A stretch of DNA of 5,607 nt from Frondihabitans sp. (GTDB lineage Bacteria > Actinomycetota > Actinomycetes > Actinomycetales > Microbacteriaceae): positions 1-5,607 of the forward strand of contig JAODMX010000220.1 of NCBI GenBank assembly GCA_025464735.1. Direction: 5' to 3'. The notes beneath the pieces are model-generated. The model saw nothing but the letters and a program-made list of their open reading frames with translations. It made no database searches and was not told the origin of the DNA. Positions 1 through 5,607 of the stretch are shown here, piece after piece. Both the position numbers and the translations under genes were made by a program. Every line of letters starts with the position of its first letter. Position 1 is the stretch's first letter.

Positions 1-505
1 TGCCGAGCACGATGGCTCCGCCGGCACCCCAGATAACGAGCATCGAGACTGTCGAGCCTGTGAACGCGAGCCCTCCGCTCGAGTTGGTGGCCGAGGATGC
101 TCCGGCGTCCGCCGGAACGACAGTCAGCGCCGCGGTGCCGACGTTGCCCGAGGTGAGGCCGGTGGCGGTGAGCGAGTAGGTGCCGCTGGCGTCGGCGGGA
201 AGGGTGACCTTCTCGGAGACGGAACCGTCGGCGTTCGCAACCTTGGTGCCGGTGACGGTCGTCGTGGCGGCGCCCAGCGTGGCCGCTCCGTCGCCGGTGA
301 CGGAGAACGAAACCGTCTCGCTATCGGTGAAGGAACCGCTCGCGAAGCCGACGGTGGAGGTTCCGCCGGGCACGACGGCTCCCGACACGGTGATGTTGCT
401 TGCAGGCACGTAACCGGCAGCGTTTGCCGCCATCGGTGCGGCGAAGATGCCAATACCGACGAGTACTGCCGCTGCAACAACCTTGTTGAAGTGTTTATGC
501 ATCAT
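1..505 (-). CDS. Sortase-anchored (LAXTG-type) Ig-like surface protein, 3' end cut by window
   Basis: This reading frame is open from ATG 505 to the left edge (168 residues seen), so the C-terminal end is missing. Residues 1-29 form a Sec signal peptide: a basic start (MMHKHFNKVV), a hydrophobic core, and an Ala-Asn-Ala site ending at residue 29. Residues about 32-132 are rich in Thr, Ser, Val, Gly and Ala and look like one Ig-like beta domain of the type common in actinobacterial wall proteins. A short Ser/Ala linker leads to LAFTG at 146-150 and then a hydrophobic segment (151-168) that runs off the window; a short basic tail would be expected next. LAXTG is the signal described for class E sortases of high-GC Gram-positives, so the mature protein should be linked to the wall peptide. 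No sortase gene is visible. A second ATG at 502 is an equally possible start. The ligand or role is unknown. The gene follows the DUF4012 gene in the same direction after a 71-bp gap and may be co-transcribed with it. Confidence 0.86.
   Translation of the reverse strand, partial: MMHKHFNKVVAAAVLVGIGIFAAPMAANAAGYVPASNITVSGAVVPGGTSTVGFASGSFTDSETVSFSVTGDGAATLGAATTTVTGTKVANADGSVSEKVTLPADASGTYSLTATGLTSGNVGTAALTVVPADAGASSATNSSGGLAFTGSTVSMLVIWGAGGAIVLG
56..70 (-). other. LAXTG sorting motif codons
   Basis: The codons CTC GCG TTC ACA GGC (read on the minus strand) encode Leu-Ala-Phe-Thr-Gly, residues 146-150 of the surface protein. A hydrophobic stretch (STVSMLVIWGAGGAIVLG) follows directly. This is the arrangement of a sortase cleavage site. 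Ala at the second position, rather than Pro, is typical of class E sortase substrates in actinobacteria. Cleavage would fall between Thr149 and Gly150. Confidence 0.8.
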
Positions 506-511
506 GAGAAG

Positions 512-518
512 CCCCCCT
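512..518 (-). promoter_or_regulatory. Ribosome binding site of the LAXTG surface protein
   Basis: The minus strand reads AGGGGGG here, 6 nt before ATG 505 and 9 nt before ATG 502. It is a G-run variant of the Shine-Dalgarno sequence. Its spacing fits both ATGs, so it does not decide between them. Among the five genes this one has a clear ribosome site, unlike the divergent pair around 2364-2441. Confidence 0.6.
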
Positions 519-576
519 AGAGACTTGACGCGCGGGCCTCGAGTGAGACGCACGATTTGCTCAGTTTAGGGGTGTT

Positions 577-2364
577 TTAACAGCTAACGGACATCTTTTT
601 TGCAACGATCGGATGCACGCCCGGCGTCGAAACGATGCTCGGCAAAGCCGACTTCGGGGTCGCACCAAGAAACTCGATGCGCCATGTCGTGCTTTTTCCT
701 GGTGAGAGCTCGGTTTGGTACTGGGCAACCGGGTACCCCGAGTCGGTGGCATTGTGGAGTGAGCGAGGGGTTCCGTCTTGCGTTGCACCGACGAAGACAC
801 CCGTTTTGGGGGCGTAGATCGAGACCTCCGTGCGGACATTTCCGGCCGGTACGCCGTACACGTCGCCACCGGTCACGTACTCGGGAAGACTCGTCGCCGC
901 ATCCGCCGGAGCCGTGTTGGTCATCGTCACTTCGATCACCCAGTCGGGCCGGCCGTCCTTGCGGCAGACTGCCTGACCGACCGACACCCGCGTGGTGAGG
1001 TAGTAGTCCATCTTGGCGCCGGTCGCGTCATTGAAGTAGACGCCGAACGCCGGCTTCTTGGCCGTGCTCGTCGGGAGGGCTCCCGAGAGGGCCGTCTCGG
1101 CGATCGTCTTCTGCTCGGTCGGCCGGTTGCTCCAGAGCCGCAGGCGATGCTCGTCGGTGGCGTGGGTCAGGGCGGTCAGAAGCGCCTTTGGATCGAAGGA
1201 TCCCGAGGCCACCTTGGCGAACACGGAGTTGGCCGCCCCCGCGAAGAAGGCGTCCTGTTCGGCCGGCACCGGATACTTGGCGTAGGAGTCACTCAGCAGA
1301 GTGGCCACGGCGTTCTGGCCGGTGAGCTGCTCGCCGGTCGGCAGTGTCACCGGGCCGGTCGCGCCCAGAATGTACGAGAGGGCGACGGGATCGACGGAGA
1401 TGACGCCGTCGACGGTGGTGCCGTACTTCTGCTTCCACATCGCGCTGGCGAGCTTCGCACTGAGGTCGAACTTCGGGGTCAGGGTGACGTCCTGCATGAA
1501 CTCGCCGGTGATGGATCCGTAGATCCCCTCCGTCTCTGTGGGCAGCTTGAAGATCGGTGCAGGCAACTGGGCAAAGTCCGCATCCGACGCCTGCTGCCCG
1601 AGGGTGATCTTGCCGTTGTCGGCATGAATGATGGCCAAGGATCCGGGGATCCCGCCACTGGCACGGAGCTCGGCGTTGTTCTGAAAGAGGATCAGGTAGT
1701 TACGAGGCCCGTCGGTGCCGAGCATCTGCGGCAGCAGGGTCATTGCCTGGTCGGCTTCGTCAGCGGCGACACTGGCCTTGGTGAGAACGCCGACCATCTG
1801 GTCAACAGCGTCGTCGACCTGAGTGATGGTGCCACTCGTGTCGATCGTGCGCGCGACCTTCAACTGCCCGCGCAGATCCCTCGCGGCAGCAGCGACCTGT
1901 GGCTGAGCGGCAGCCAGGGGCTTGAGGTCGACGGCACCGTTGACCGGCTTGAACTGAGCGACGCTGACCGTACCCGCCACCTTCGCCACAGGCACGATGG
2001 CGTTGTCGCTGACGTTCGACAGCACAGCAGACACCTGCCGAACCGCTCGCAGGTCACTTCCGACGAGAGGCAGGATCTCTGCCGCCCGCCACACGGGATC
2101 GCTCGTCAGTTTTCGAGCGTCGTCGGCATTCGACGCGAGTTGCGCTGCGGTCGCCTGAGCGCCCGACGCGTCGCCATTCTCAATCTGCTTCTCGACAGTG
2201 GACGCCAGCGAAACGGACTTCTCGAGGTGCCCCTTGGCCAGAACGGCCCGGATCCCAATCCACGCGACACACAGCACCAGCAGGATCACGATCCCGACTA
2301 TCAGCCAGCGCACGACATGCTGACGGGGGCGGGCGCGTCGGCGCCCCCCTGACACTGCGGACAT
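577..2364 (-). CDS. DUF4012 domain-containing membrane-anchored protein
   Basis: This 595-residue protein is recognised as DUF4012 family from its sequence. It has a short basic cytoplasmic start (residues 1-17, GGRRRARPR), one membrane helix at about 18-43, a mostly helical outer region (about 44-215), then the core. The core contains NYLILFQNNAELRASGG (222-238), VDGVISVDPVALSYILGATG (318-337), a segment near 368-388 (AEQDAFFAGAANSVFAKVASG region) and a C-terminal beta-rich part (about 438-595) with FGVYFNDATGAKMDYYL and LPEYVTGG. The topology puts nearly all of it outside the cell. The biochemical function of the family is not established; members often lie near exopolysaccharide genes in actinobacteria, as here. 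The outer part has two cysteines, Cys467 and the last residue, Cys595. A TTG at 2385 would add seven residues; ATG 2364 is preferred because a standard start codon directly precedes the basic segment. Neither candidate has a good ribosome site. Alternative role: an LCP-like polymer transferase, as inference only. Confidence 0.92.
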   Translation of the reverse strand: MSAVSGGRRRARPRQHVVRWLIVGIVILLVLCVAWIGIRAVLAKGHLEKSVSLASTVEKQIENGDASGAQATAAQLASNADDARKLTSDPVWRAAEILPLVGSDLRAVRQVSAVLSNVSDNAIVPVAKVAGTVSVAQFKPVNGAVDLKPLAAAQPQVAAAARDLRGQLKVARTIDTSGTITQVDDAVDQMVGVLTKASVAADEADQAMTLLPQMLGTDGPRNYLILFQNNAELRASGGIPGSLAIIHADNGKITLGQQASDADFAQLPAPIFKLPTETEGIYGSITGEFMQDVTLTPKFDLSAKLASAMWKQKYGTTVDGVISVDPVALSYILGATGPVTLPTGEQLTGQNAVATLLSDSYAKYPVPAEQDAFFAGAANSVFAKVASGSFDPKALLTALTHATDEHRLRLWSNRPTEQKTIAETALSGALPTSTAKKPAFGVYFNDATGAKMDYYLTTRVSVGQAVCRKDGRPDWVIEVTMTNTAPADAATSLPEYVTGGDVYGVPAGNVRTEVSIYAPKTGVFVGATQDGTPRSLHNATDSGYPVAQYQTELSPGKSTTWRIEFLGATPKSALPSIVSTPGVHPIVAKKMSVSC

Positions 2365-2370
2365 GCGCTC

Positions 2371-2376
2371 ATTCAA
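2371..2376 (-). promoter_or_regulatory. Possible -10 element for a leaderless DUF4012 transcript
   Basis: The minus strand reads TTGAAT, matching 4 of 6 positions of TATAAT, and ends exactly 6 nt before ATG 2364. That spacing would place transcription start on the A of the start codon. The absence of a Shine-Dalgarno sequence fits a leaderless mRNA. The second-position A, usually the most conserved base, is missing, and no clear -35 box is seen, so support is weak. Confidence 0.25.
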
Positions 2377-2394
2377 GCATGGCAATTCGACACC

Positions 2395-2418
2395 CTGGTC
2401 GCCCAGCGGCGACCCCAG
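2395..2418. repeat. Inverted repeat in the divergent intergenic region
   Basis: A perfect 7-bp arm GGTCGCC (2397-2403) is followed by the loop CAGC and the matching arm GGCGACC (2408-2414). With a 2-nt bulge the pairing can be redrawn to include CTGG (2395-2398) with CCAG (2415-2418), giving a 9-bp stem. It sits about midway between the divergent starts at 2364 and 2441 and covers the places where -35 boxes would be expected for both. No T-run follows on either strand, so it is not an ordinary intrinsic terminator. An operator for a dimeric regulator is one reading; a chance GC-rich palindrome is the other. Confidence 0.5.
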
Positions 2419-2428
2419 CCGGTTCCGC

Positions 2429-2434
2429 TACGTT
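2429..2434 (+). promoter_or_regulatory. Possible -10 element for a leaderless vanZ-like transcript
   Basis: TACGTT fits the TANNNT pattern of actinobacterial -10 boxes and ends 6 nt before ATG 2441, so transcription would begin at the start codon. The 20 bases before this ATG contain no Shine-Dalgarno-like purine run, which agrees with a leaderless message. The -35 position (about 2406-2411) has no TTGACA match and lies inside the inverted repeat. Confidence 0.4.
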
Positions 2435-2440
2435 CATCCA

Positions 2441-2887
2441 ATGGGAAGACGGTTGCGCAAGGCGGAGTGGATCGCGGTCGCTGTGGTGCTCGCCGTCATC
2501 CTGACGATCGTGTTCTGGCCGACACCGGTCGACCGCCCCTACGACTCCGGCCTCGCCTCGGTTCTCGCGGCCCTCCACCGGGCCGGAGTCCCGGTCTGGG
2601 TCGACTACAGCTTCATCCAAAACGGCGCCAACGTGGTCATGTTCATGCCGCTGGGAGCCCTGATCGCCTCCGTCTCGATGCGTCCACTCTGGTGGATCTC
2701 GGGAGTCCTCGGCCTGACACTGTCGCTCTGCATCGAGTTCACGCAGTACGAGCTATTGCCGCAGCGATTTGCTTCCGCCGGCGACCTGGCCGCGAACACG
2801 GCGGGGGCGCTTCTTGGCGGCGCGATCGTCTTCATTCTTCGAACACGTCGTGATCGACGGCGGAGCGCTGAGGAGCGGCATGGCTAG
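2441..2887 (+). CDS. VanZ-like family membrane protein
   Basis: This 148-residue protein is assigned to the VanZ-like family by the order of its conserved motifs. It has a basic start (MGRRLRKAEW), a first helix at about 10-27, an outer loop, a second helix starting with NVVMFMPLG (64-72), a third helix carrying IEFTQ (98-102), then GDLAANTAGALLG (114-126), where Asp115, Asn119 and Gly122 match the family's D...N..G signature, and a fourth helix. The tail is strongly basic and charged (RTRRDRRRSAEERHG). Members are small integral membrane proteins of unknown activity. The founding member, in the Tn1546 vancomycin cluster, gives low teicoplanin resistance, but nothing here points to glycopeptide resistance. 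An in-frame ATG at 2363 would add 26 residues with no hydrophobic or family-like character and would overlap the DUF4012 start, so 2441 is chosen. The last 8 bp overlap the acyltransferase gene, so the two very likely form an operon. Confidence 0.9.
   Translation: MGRRLRKAEWIAVAVVLAVILTIVFWPTPVDRPYDSGLASVLAALHRAGVPVWVDYSFIQNGANVVMFMPLGALIASVSMRPLWWISGVLGLTLSLCIEFTQYELLPQRFASAGDLAANTAGALLGGAIVFILRTRRDRRRSAEERHG
2870..2875 (+). promoter_or_regulatory. Ribosome binding site of the acyltransferase, inside the vanZ-like gene
   Basis: GAGGAG lies 4 nt before ATG 2880 and inside the last codons of the VanZ-like gene. It is the best Shine-Dalgarno match in the window. It decides the acyltransferase start: the longer frame beginning at 2769 has no such site and would overlap the upstream gene by about 120 bp. 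The arrangement implies that ribosomes finishing the first gene feed the second. Confidence 0.7.
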
Positions 2888-4037
2888 CGCGGTGAAGCCG
2901 GCTGAGCGAATCACCTCACTCGACGGCGTTCGCGGTGTCGCTGCCATGGTCGTGCTCGTCCACCACACGATGCTCGTGATGCCCTCTCTCGCCGCGCCTT
3001 ACTACCAAGCCCACGCGACATCATCAGTTACCTGGCTCATTTATTCACCTGTCCATATCTTCTGGGCGGGCGGCGAGGCCGTATTCGTCTTCTTCGTGCT
3101 GAGCGGGTTTGCGCTGACCTACCCGGTCGTCACGAGACCGAAGTTCGACTGGCTGGCGTACTACCCGGCGAGGCTCGTTCGGTTGTATATCCCCGTCATC
3201 GCGTCCGTCATCATCGCGGCCGTCTTCCTGCTCGCCGTGCCACGAATCGGCATGACTTCGACCAGCCGTTGGATGCTCAACCACGTCGAAGCGTTGACTC
3301 CGAGAGGGTTCTTCGGCGATGCGACGCTGACTGCCCCCGACCTGATGAACTCGCCCCTTTGGTCGCTGAAGTGGGAAGTACTCTTCTCGCTGGCACTCCC
3401 CCTCTACGTCTGGATCGCGTTCACTCTGCGCCGCCAGTGGTGGCTCGTCTTGGCGGCGTCACTGACCCTGGGAGCCGTCGGTGTTGCCTTAGGATCCAGG
3501 CCTCTGACGTACTTGCCGATCTTCATGCACGGCTGCGTGGTCGCCGTCCGGCTGGATGACCTGCTCGCGCTGCGCGCCTGGTTGGAGCGAGTTCCTCTGG
3601 GGCGCGTCGCGTGCTGGATCGCCCTGCTCGTCGCAGTCTTGGCAGTGACTTCGACCTGGACCACAGCGACCTACAACACATCGCTGGCGAGCGCATTCAC
3701 GCCGCTTGTCCTCGCCGGAGCGCTCCTCTTCGTGCTGCTCGCGATCGTCTGGCCCCACGGCGCAACCGCGCTGAAAGCTCGCCCAGTCCAGTGGCTGGGA
3801 TCCATCTCGTTCAGCCTCTACCTGGTCCACGAGCCAATCGTGGTCTCCATCGGGATCCTCATGCCTCGCCAAGACATCGGCCTGGTTCCCGTCGTCGCCA
3901 TCCCCTTGGGGTTGCTCGCGGGCTGGTTGTTCTGGCGTTTCGTCGAAAAGCCGAGCCATCGGCTGGCGAAGCTGCTCTCAGCGCGAGTCACGGCCGCAAC
4001 CCAGGTGCGGCGGGAGCGCATTGCTGCGGGAGCATGA
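2880..4037 (+). CDS. Acyltransferase 3 (OafA/YrhL-type) membrane protein
   Basis: This 385-residue polytopic protein carries the hallmarks of the acyltransferase 3 family. SLDGVRGVAAMVVLVHH (13-29) gives the R-G motif and the conserved His pair at 28-29. FFVLSGFAL (71-79), PARLVRLYIP (96-105), SPLWSLKWEVLF (158-169), ISFSLYLVHEP (309-319) and FWRFVEKPSHRL (351-362) follow in the usual order. About ten hydrophobic segments are visible. The length matches stand-alone family members, and no fused SGNH hydrolase domain is present. These enzymes move acyl groups, often acetyl, across or at the membrane onto sugars of surface polysaccharides, peptidoglycan, lipids or antibiotics; the acceptor here cannot be read from the sequence. 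Closeness to a Wzy-like gene makes a surface glycan the likeliest acceptor (inference). The start at 2880 is supported by GAGGAG and by the 8-bp overlap with the VanZ-like gene. The C-terminal tail is basic and probably cytoplasmic. Confidence 0.93.
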   Translation: MASAVKPAERITSLDGVRGVAAMVVLVHHTMLVMPSLAAPYYQAHATSSVTWLIYSPVHIFWAGGEAVFVFFVLSGFALTYPVVTRPKFDWLAYYPARLVRLYIPVIASVIIAAVFLLAVPRIGMTSTSRWMLNHVEALTPRGFFGDATLTAPDLMNSPLWSLKWEVLFSLALPLYVWIAFTLRRQWWLVLAASLTLGAVGVALGSRPLTYLPIFMHGCVVAVRLDDLLALRAWLERVPLGRVACWIALLVAVLAVTSTWTTATYNTSLASAFTPLVLAGALLFVLLAIVWPHGATALKARPVQWLGSISFSLYLVHEPIVVSIGILMPRQDIGLVPVVAIPLGLLAGWLFWRFVEKPSHRLAKLLSARVTAATQVRRERIAAGA

Positions 4038-4160
4038 CGAGATCGTTCCCGGGACGCTGCCCGCGGTCAATCGTTACGCGAAGTCCATCCGAGTCCATCT
4101 CACCGGCACGACTGCATTACGAACCGAAATACTCGGCAGCAGATTGCTCATCTGGATTGG

Positions 4161-5579
4161 TCACTGTACTTTCCCGACCTTCTTCGTGCGCTGCTCTGCA
4201 CTCACGATCTGCGAGAGTCTTTGCCCTAGCTCTAACGTGTCTCTCGAATCCGAACCCGCATTGCTACCCCTCAAGCTAGACAAAGGATCGGCACCATCAA
4301 CATGTGAGCTCTTCTTCCCACTTATAAGTCCTCCGTAGAGGAAAGCCACAACGAACGTGAATACCGGAAGAACGTAGCTCCCAAGCAGACCCCATCCTGT
4401 GGCACCAGCCAGGCAAAGGCCGGGCGTCATCGCGATGATCGCTCTGGCGAAGTCGCCCGCGTATCCAATTCGACGGCTACGCTTCAGGGCAAGCCACAAT
4501 GTCAACACGAAGGGCAACAGCAGGAGCGCGGCTCCGGGAACCCCTAGCTCGCCGGCAGCGAGCAACACCGCGTTGTGAACCGGGACGCCGCTCGCCGTAA
4601 GTGCATCCAGCTGGCCAACCACGGTGACATAGGAGTTTGGCCCAGTCCCGGTCCAGAACCGCTGCGCAATCTGGCCAAGGGCCAATTGCGTGAGTGAGTT
4701 ACGCGCCCCTCCTTCCGGATCCTCACTGAAGCGTTCAATTAGGACACCCGAGGCGAATAGTGTCGCCGCGCCCACACCCGCGAGAATAGTTAGTCGCGGT
4801 CCAAGCCGCCCCGCATTTGTCGGCATGACGAGAGCGTAGACAGCAATCGCCACGAGAGCAGAAACCAGAACAGCGCGCCCACCCGTCAGGACCAGAACCC
4901 CAATTCCGATCGCAATCACACACGCGCCCAGACGCAGCGTCCGCTTACTCGCGTGGTTGAGGAGGGGAAGCAGCAGGACGATCAGAAAGAAGATGACCTT
5001 GCCCAAGTCGTCAGGATGGGCAAGCGTGCCGTTATATCTGTCGCCGAGGATTGCCTGCTGATCAGCCGCCAGCGGATTAATTCGAATGCCCACCGCCTGC
5101 ATCATGCACACGACCAGCTGCACGGAGAATACGAATCCAACTATTCCGATGATGTGACTGCCGAGACGCGGCAACCTTGCCACTTGCTTGCCCGAGTATG
5201 CACCAATAAACCACGCCGCGGGAGCGAGAGCCAGTTGAAGAATGCCCGCCCAATGTTCACTGGAACTTGACCAAAAGGAGCACATCCCGATTATCAGCCA
5301 GCCGATAAACGGCACCCATAACCAAAATCCCACATTTCCACCTCGCGCGGCAAACGGTAGCGCGAGTAGGAGCAGGGCAAGAACCAGTGTGTATGTGGCG
5401 AGAAAAGGTGCGGATCCGGCGATGTCGACGTGTTTGTCGTCACTGGACCCAACAAGAACGTGGGGGTAGACAGAGGCGGTAACAATAACGAGTGCAGCCG
5501 CGACGCCGGCGAACCCGACGGATTTTGAGTACAAGAAAATGAAGAGGCTGGCAACAACCGCCACTGCAATCATGACCAA
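4161..5579 (-). CDS. O-antigen ligase / Wzy-like polysaccharide polymerase family protein
   Basis: This polytopic membrane protein (472 residues from TTG 5579) has roughly 11-13 hydrophobic segments. Family signals are GDRYNGTLAHPDDLG (179-193), LTGGRAVLVS (231-240), then QRFWTGTGPNSY (306-317) followed by VHNAVLLAAGELGVPG (334-349), the G.G.NSY...HN..L...E.G..G pattern of the Wzy_C / O-antigen ligase group. Such proteins polymerise or transfer lipid-linked glycan units at the outer face of the membrane; ligase and polymerase cannot be told apart by sequence. Start: TTG 5579 has an AGGTGAG ribosome site 6 nt upstream, and ATG 5573 is 12 nt from it. However, the frame stays open to the right edge and encodes N-R-R-R-A-G-E-I-L before the first helix, a plausible positive-inside start, so the true start may lie outside the window. 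The tail after the last helix (about 420-472) is hydrophilic and Ser-rich. The base composition is more AT-rich than the neighbours, with AGA, TAT and ATA codons present. It is convergent with the acyltransferase. Confidence 0.88.
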   Translation of the reverse strand: MVMIAVAVVASLFIFLYSKSVGFAGVAAALVIVTASVYPHVLVGSSDDKHVDIAGSAPFLATYTLVLALLLLALPFAARGGNVGFWLWVPFIGWLIIGMCSFWSSSSEHWAGILQLALAPAAWFIGAYSGKQVARLPRLGSHIIGIVGFVFSVQLVVCMMQAVGIRINPLAADQQAILGDRYNGTLAHPDDLGKVIFFLIVLLLPLLNHASKRTLRLGACVIAIGIGVLVLTGGRAVLVSALVAIAVYALVMPTNAGRLGPRLTILAGVGAATLFASGVLIERFSEDPEGGARNSLTQLALGQIAQRFWTGTGPNSYVTVVGQLDALTASGVPVHNAVLLAAGELGVPGAALLLLPFVLTLWLALKRSRRIGYAGDFARAIIAMTPGLCLAGATGWGLLGSYVLPVFTFVVAFLYGGLISGKKSSHVDGADPLSSLRGSNAGSDSRDTLELGQRLSQIVSAEQRTKKVGKVQ

Positions 5580-5585
5580 GAGAAT

Positions 5586-5592
5586 CTCACCT
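5586..5592 (-). promoter_or_regulatory. Candidate ribosome binding site for the Wzy-like gene
   Basis: The minus strand reads AGGTGAG, ending 6 nt before TTG 5579 and 12 nt before ATG 5573. The spacing favours TTG over ATG. Because the frame is open upstream to the window edge, the element may instead be an internal coding sequence, where the same bases read Ala-Gly-Glu. Confidence 0.4.
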
Positions 5593-5607
5593 GCCCTGCG
5601 CCGATTG

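Noticed and set aside
506..576. Separate promoter for the LAXTG protein, with TAAACT at 563-568 on the minus strand
   Set aside because: TAAACT fits TANNNT, but no -35 box is found at a suitable distance and the gap is short enough for read-through from the DUF4012 gene. The sequence does not decide the matter.
778..2352. Long open frame (524 codons) on the plus strand opposite the DUF4012 gene
   Set aside because: Its product is rich in Arg, Gly, Asp and Val with no domain or membrane pattern, and it mirrors the true gene codon for codon. Long antisense frames are common in high-GC DNA. The minus strand holds a recognisable family over the same bases.
2363..2440. Upstream ATG that would lengthen the VanZ-like protein by 26 residues
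   Set aside because: The added residues have no family-like or hydrophobic character, the site lacks a good ribosome site, and it would overlap the DUF4012 start. ATG 2441 directly precedes the basic start and first helix.
2769..2879. Upstream start that would lengthen the acyltransferase by 37 residues
   Set aside because: The extension lies out of frame within conserved VanZ-like codons, and the strong GAGGAG site serves ATG 2880, just before the family's N-terminal motif.
2441..2887. Glycopeptide resistance role for the VanZ-like gene
   Set aside because: No vanA/H/X or vanR/S-type genes are nearby, and most VanZ-like proteins are found outside resistance clusters. The name alone is not evidence.
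4081..4100. Two adjacent 10-bp units, AAGTCCATCC and GAGTCCATCT
   Set aside because: The units share only AGTCCATC and occur twice, so this is too short to call a repeat array or binding-site cluster.
4038..4160. Intrinsic terminator between the convergent acyltransferase and Wzy-like genes
   Set aside because: Only a short pairing around GTTCCCGGGAC, without a usable loop, and a 6-bp GCTGCC/GGCAGC pair more than 70 bases apart are present. No T-run follows either.
3611..4279. Plus-strand open frame of 222 codons overlapping the acyltransferase end and the Wzy-like gene end
   Set aside because: It runs out of frame through conserved acyltransferase motifs, is Arg/Pro/Ser-rich, and then enters the antisense of the Wzy-like gene. 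No family resemblance is seen.

Overview
The window comes from a high-GC actinobacterium. The best guess is the family Microbacteriaceae, because it combines a surface protein with an actinobacterial LAXTG-type sorting signal, an actinobacterial-style DUF4012 protein, and apparently leaderless start codons. The family assignment is inference; no rRNA or other marker gene is present. Coding density is high and five protein genes fill almost all of the window. I see no tRNA, rRNA, CRISPR array, insertion sequence, integrase or toxin-antitoxin pair.

Layout. (1) 1-505, minus: a secreted, sortase-anchored surface protein with one Ig-like domain; its last few codons lie beyond the left edge. (2) 577-2364, minus: a DUF4012 protein with one N-terminal membrane anchor and a large outer-surface region. 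It lies 71 bp upstream of gene 1 in the same direction, so the two may share a transcript. (3) 2365-2440: a 76-bp divergent intergenic region. It carries a strong inverted repeat and, next to each start codon, a -10-like hexamer placed as expected for leaderless mRNAs. (4) 2441-2887 and 2880-4037, plus: a VanZ-like membrane protein and an OafA-type acyltransferase 3, overlapping by 8 bp and probably translationally coupled. (5) 4161-5579 and perhaps beyond, minus: an O-antigen ligase/Wzy-like polytopic membrane protein, convergent with the acyltransferase. Its base composition is visibly more AT-rich than the rest. The 123-bp convergent gap at 4038-4160 holds no gene and no convincing terminator.

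How the genes may work together (inference): the window looks like the edge of a cell-surface polysaccharide locus. The Wzy-like protein would polymerise or ligate lipid-linked sugar units at the outer face of the membrane, and the acyltransferase could decorate the polymer. DUF4012 has no established role; its position here, and a motif order that recalls LytR-CpsA-Psr (LCP) phosphotransferases, suggest a part in handling or attaching the polymer. The sortase substrate would be a covalently anchored wall protein. No glycosyltransferase, flippase or sortase is inside the window, so the pathway assignment rests on families and adjacency alone. I found no clear evidence of a wholly new system; the DUF4012 protein and its divergent control region are the best leads.
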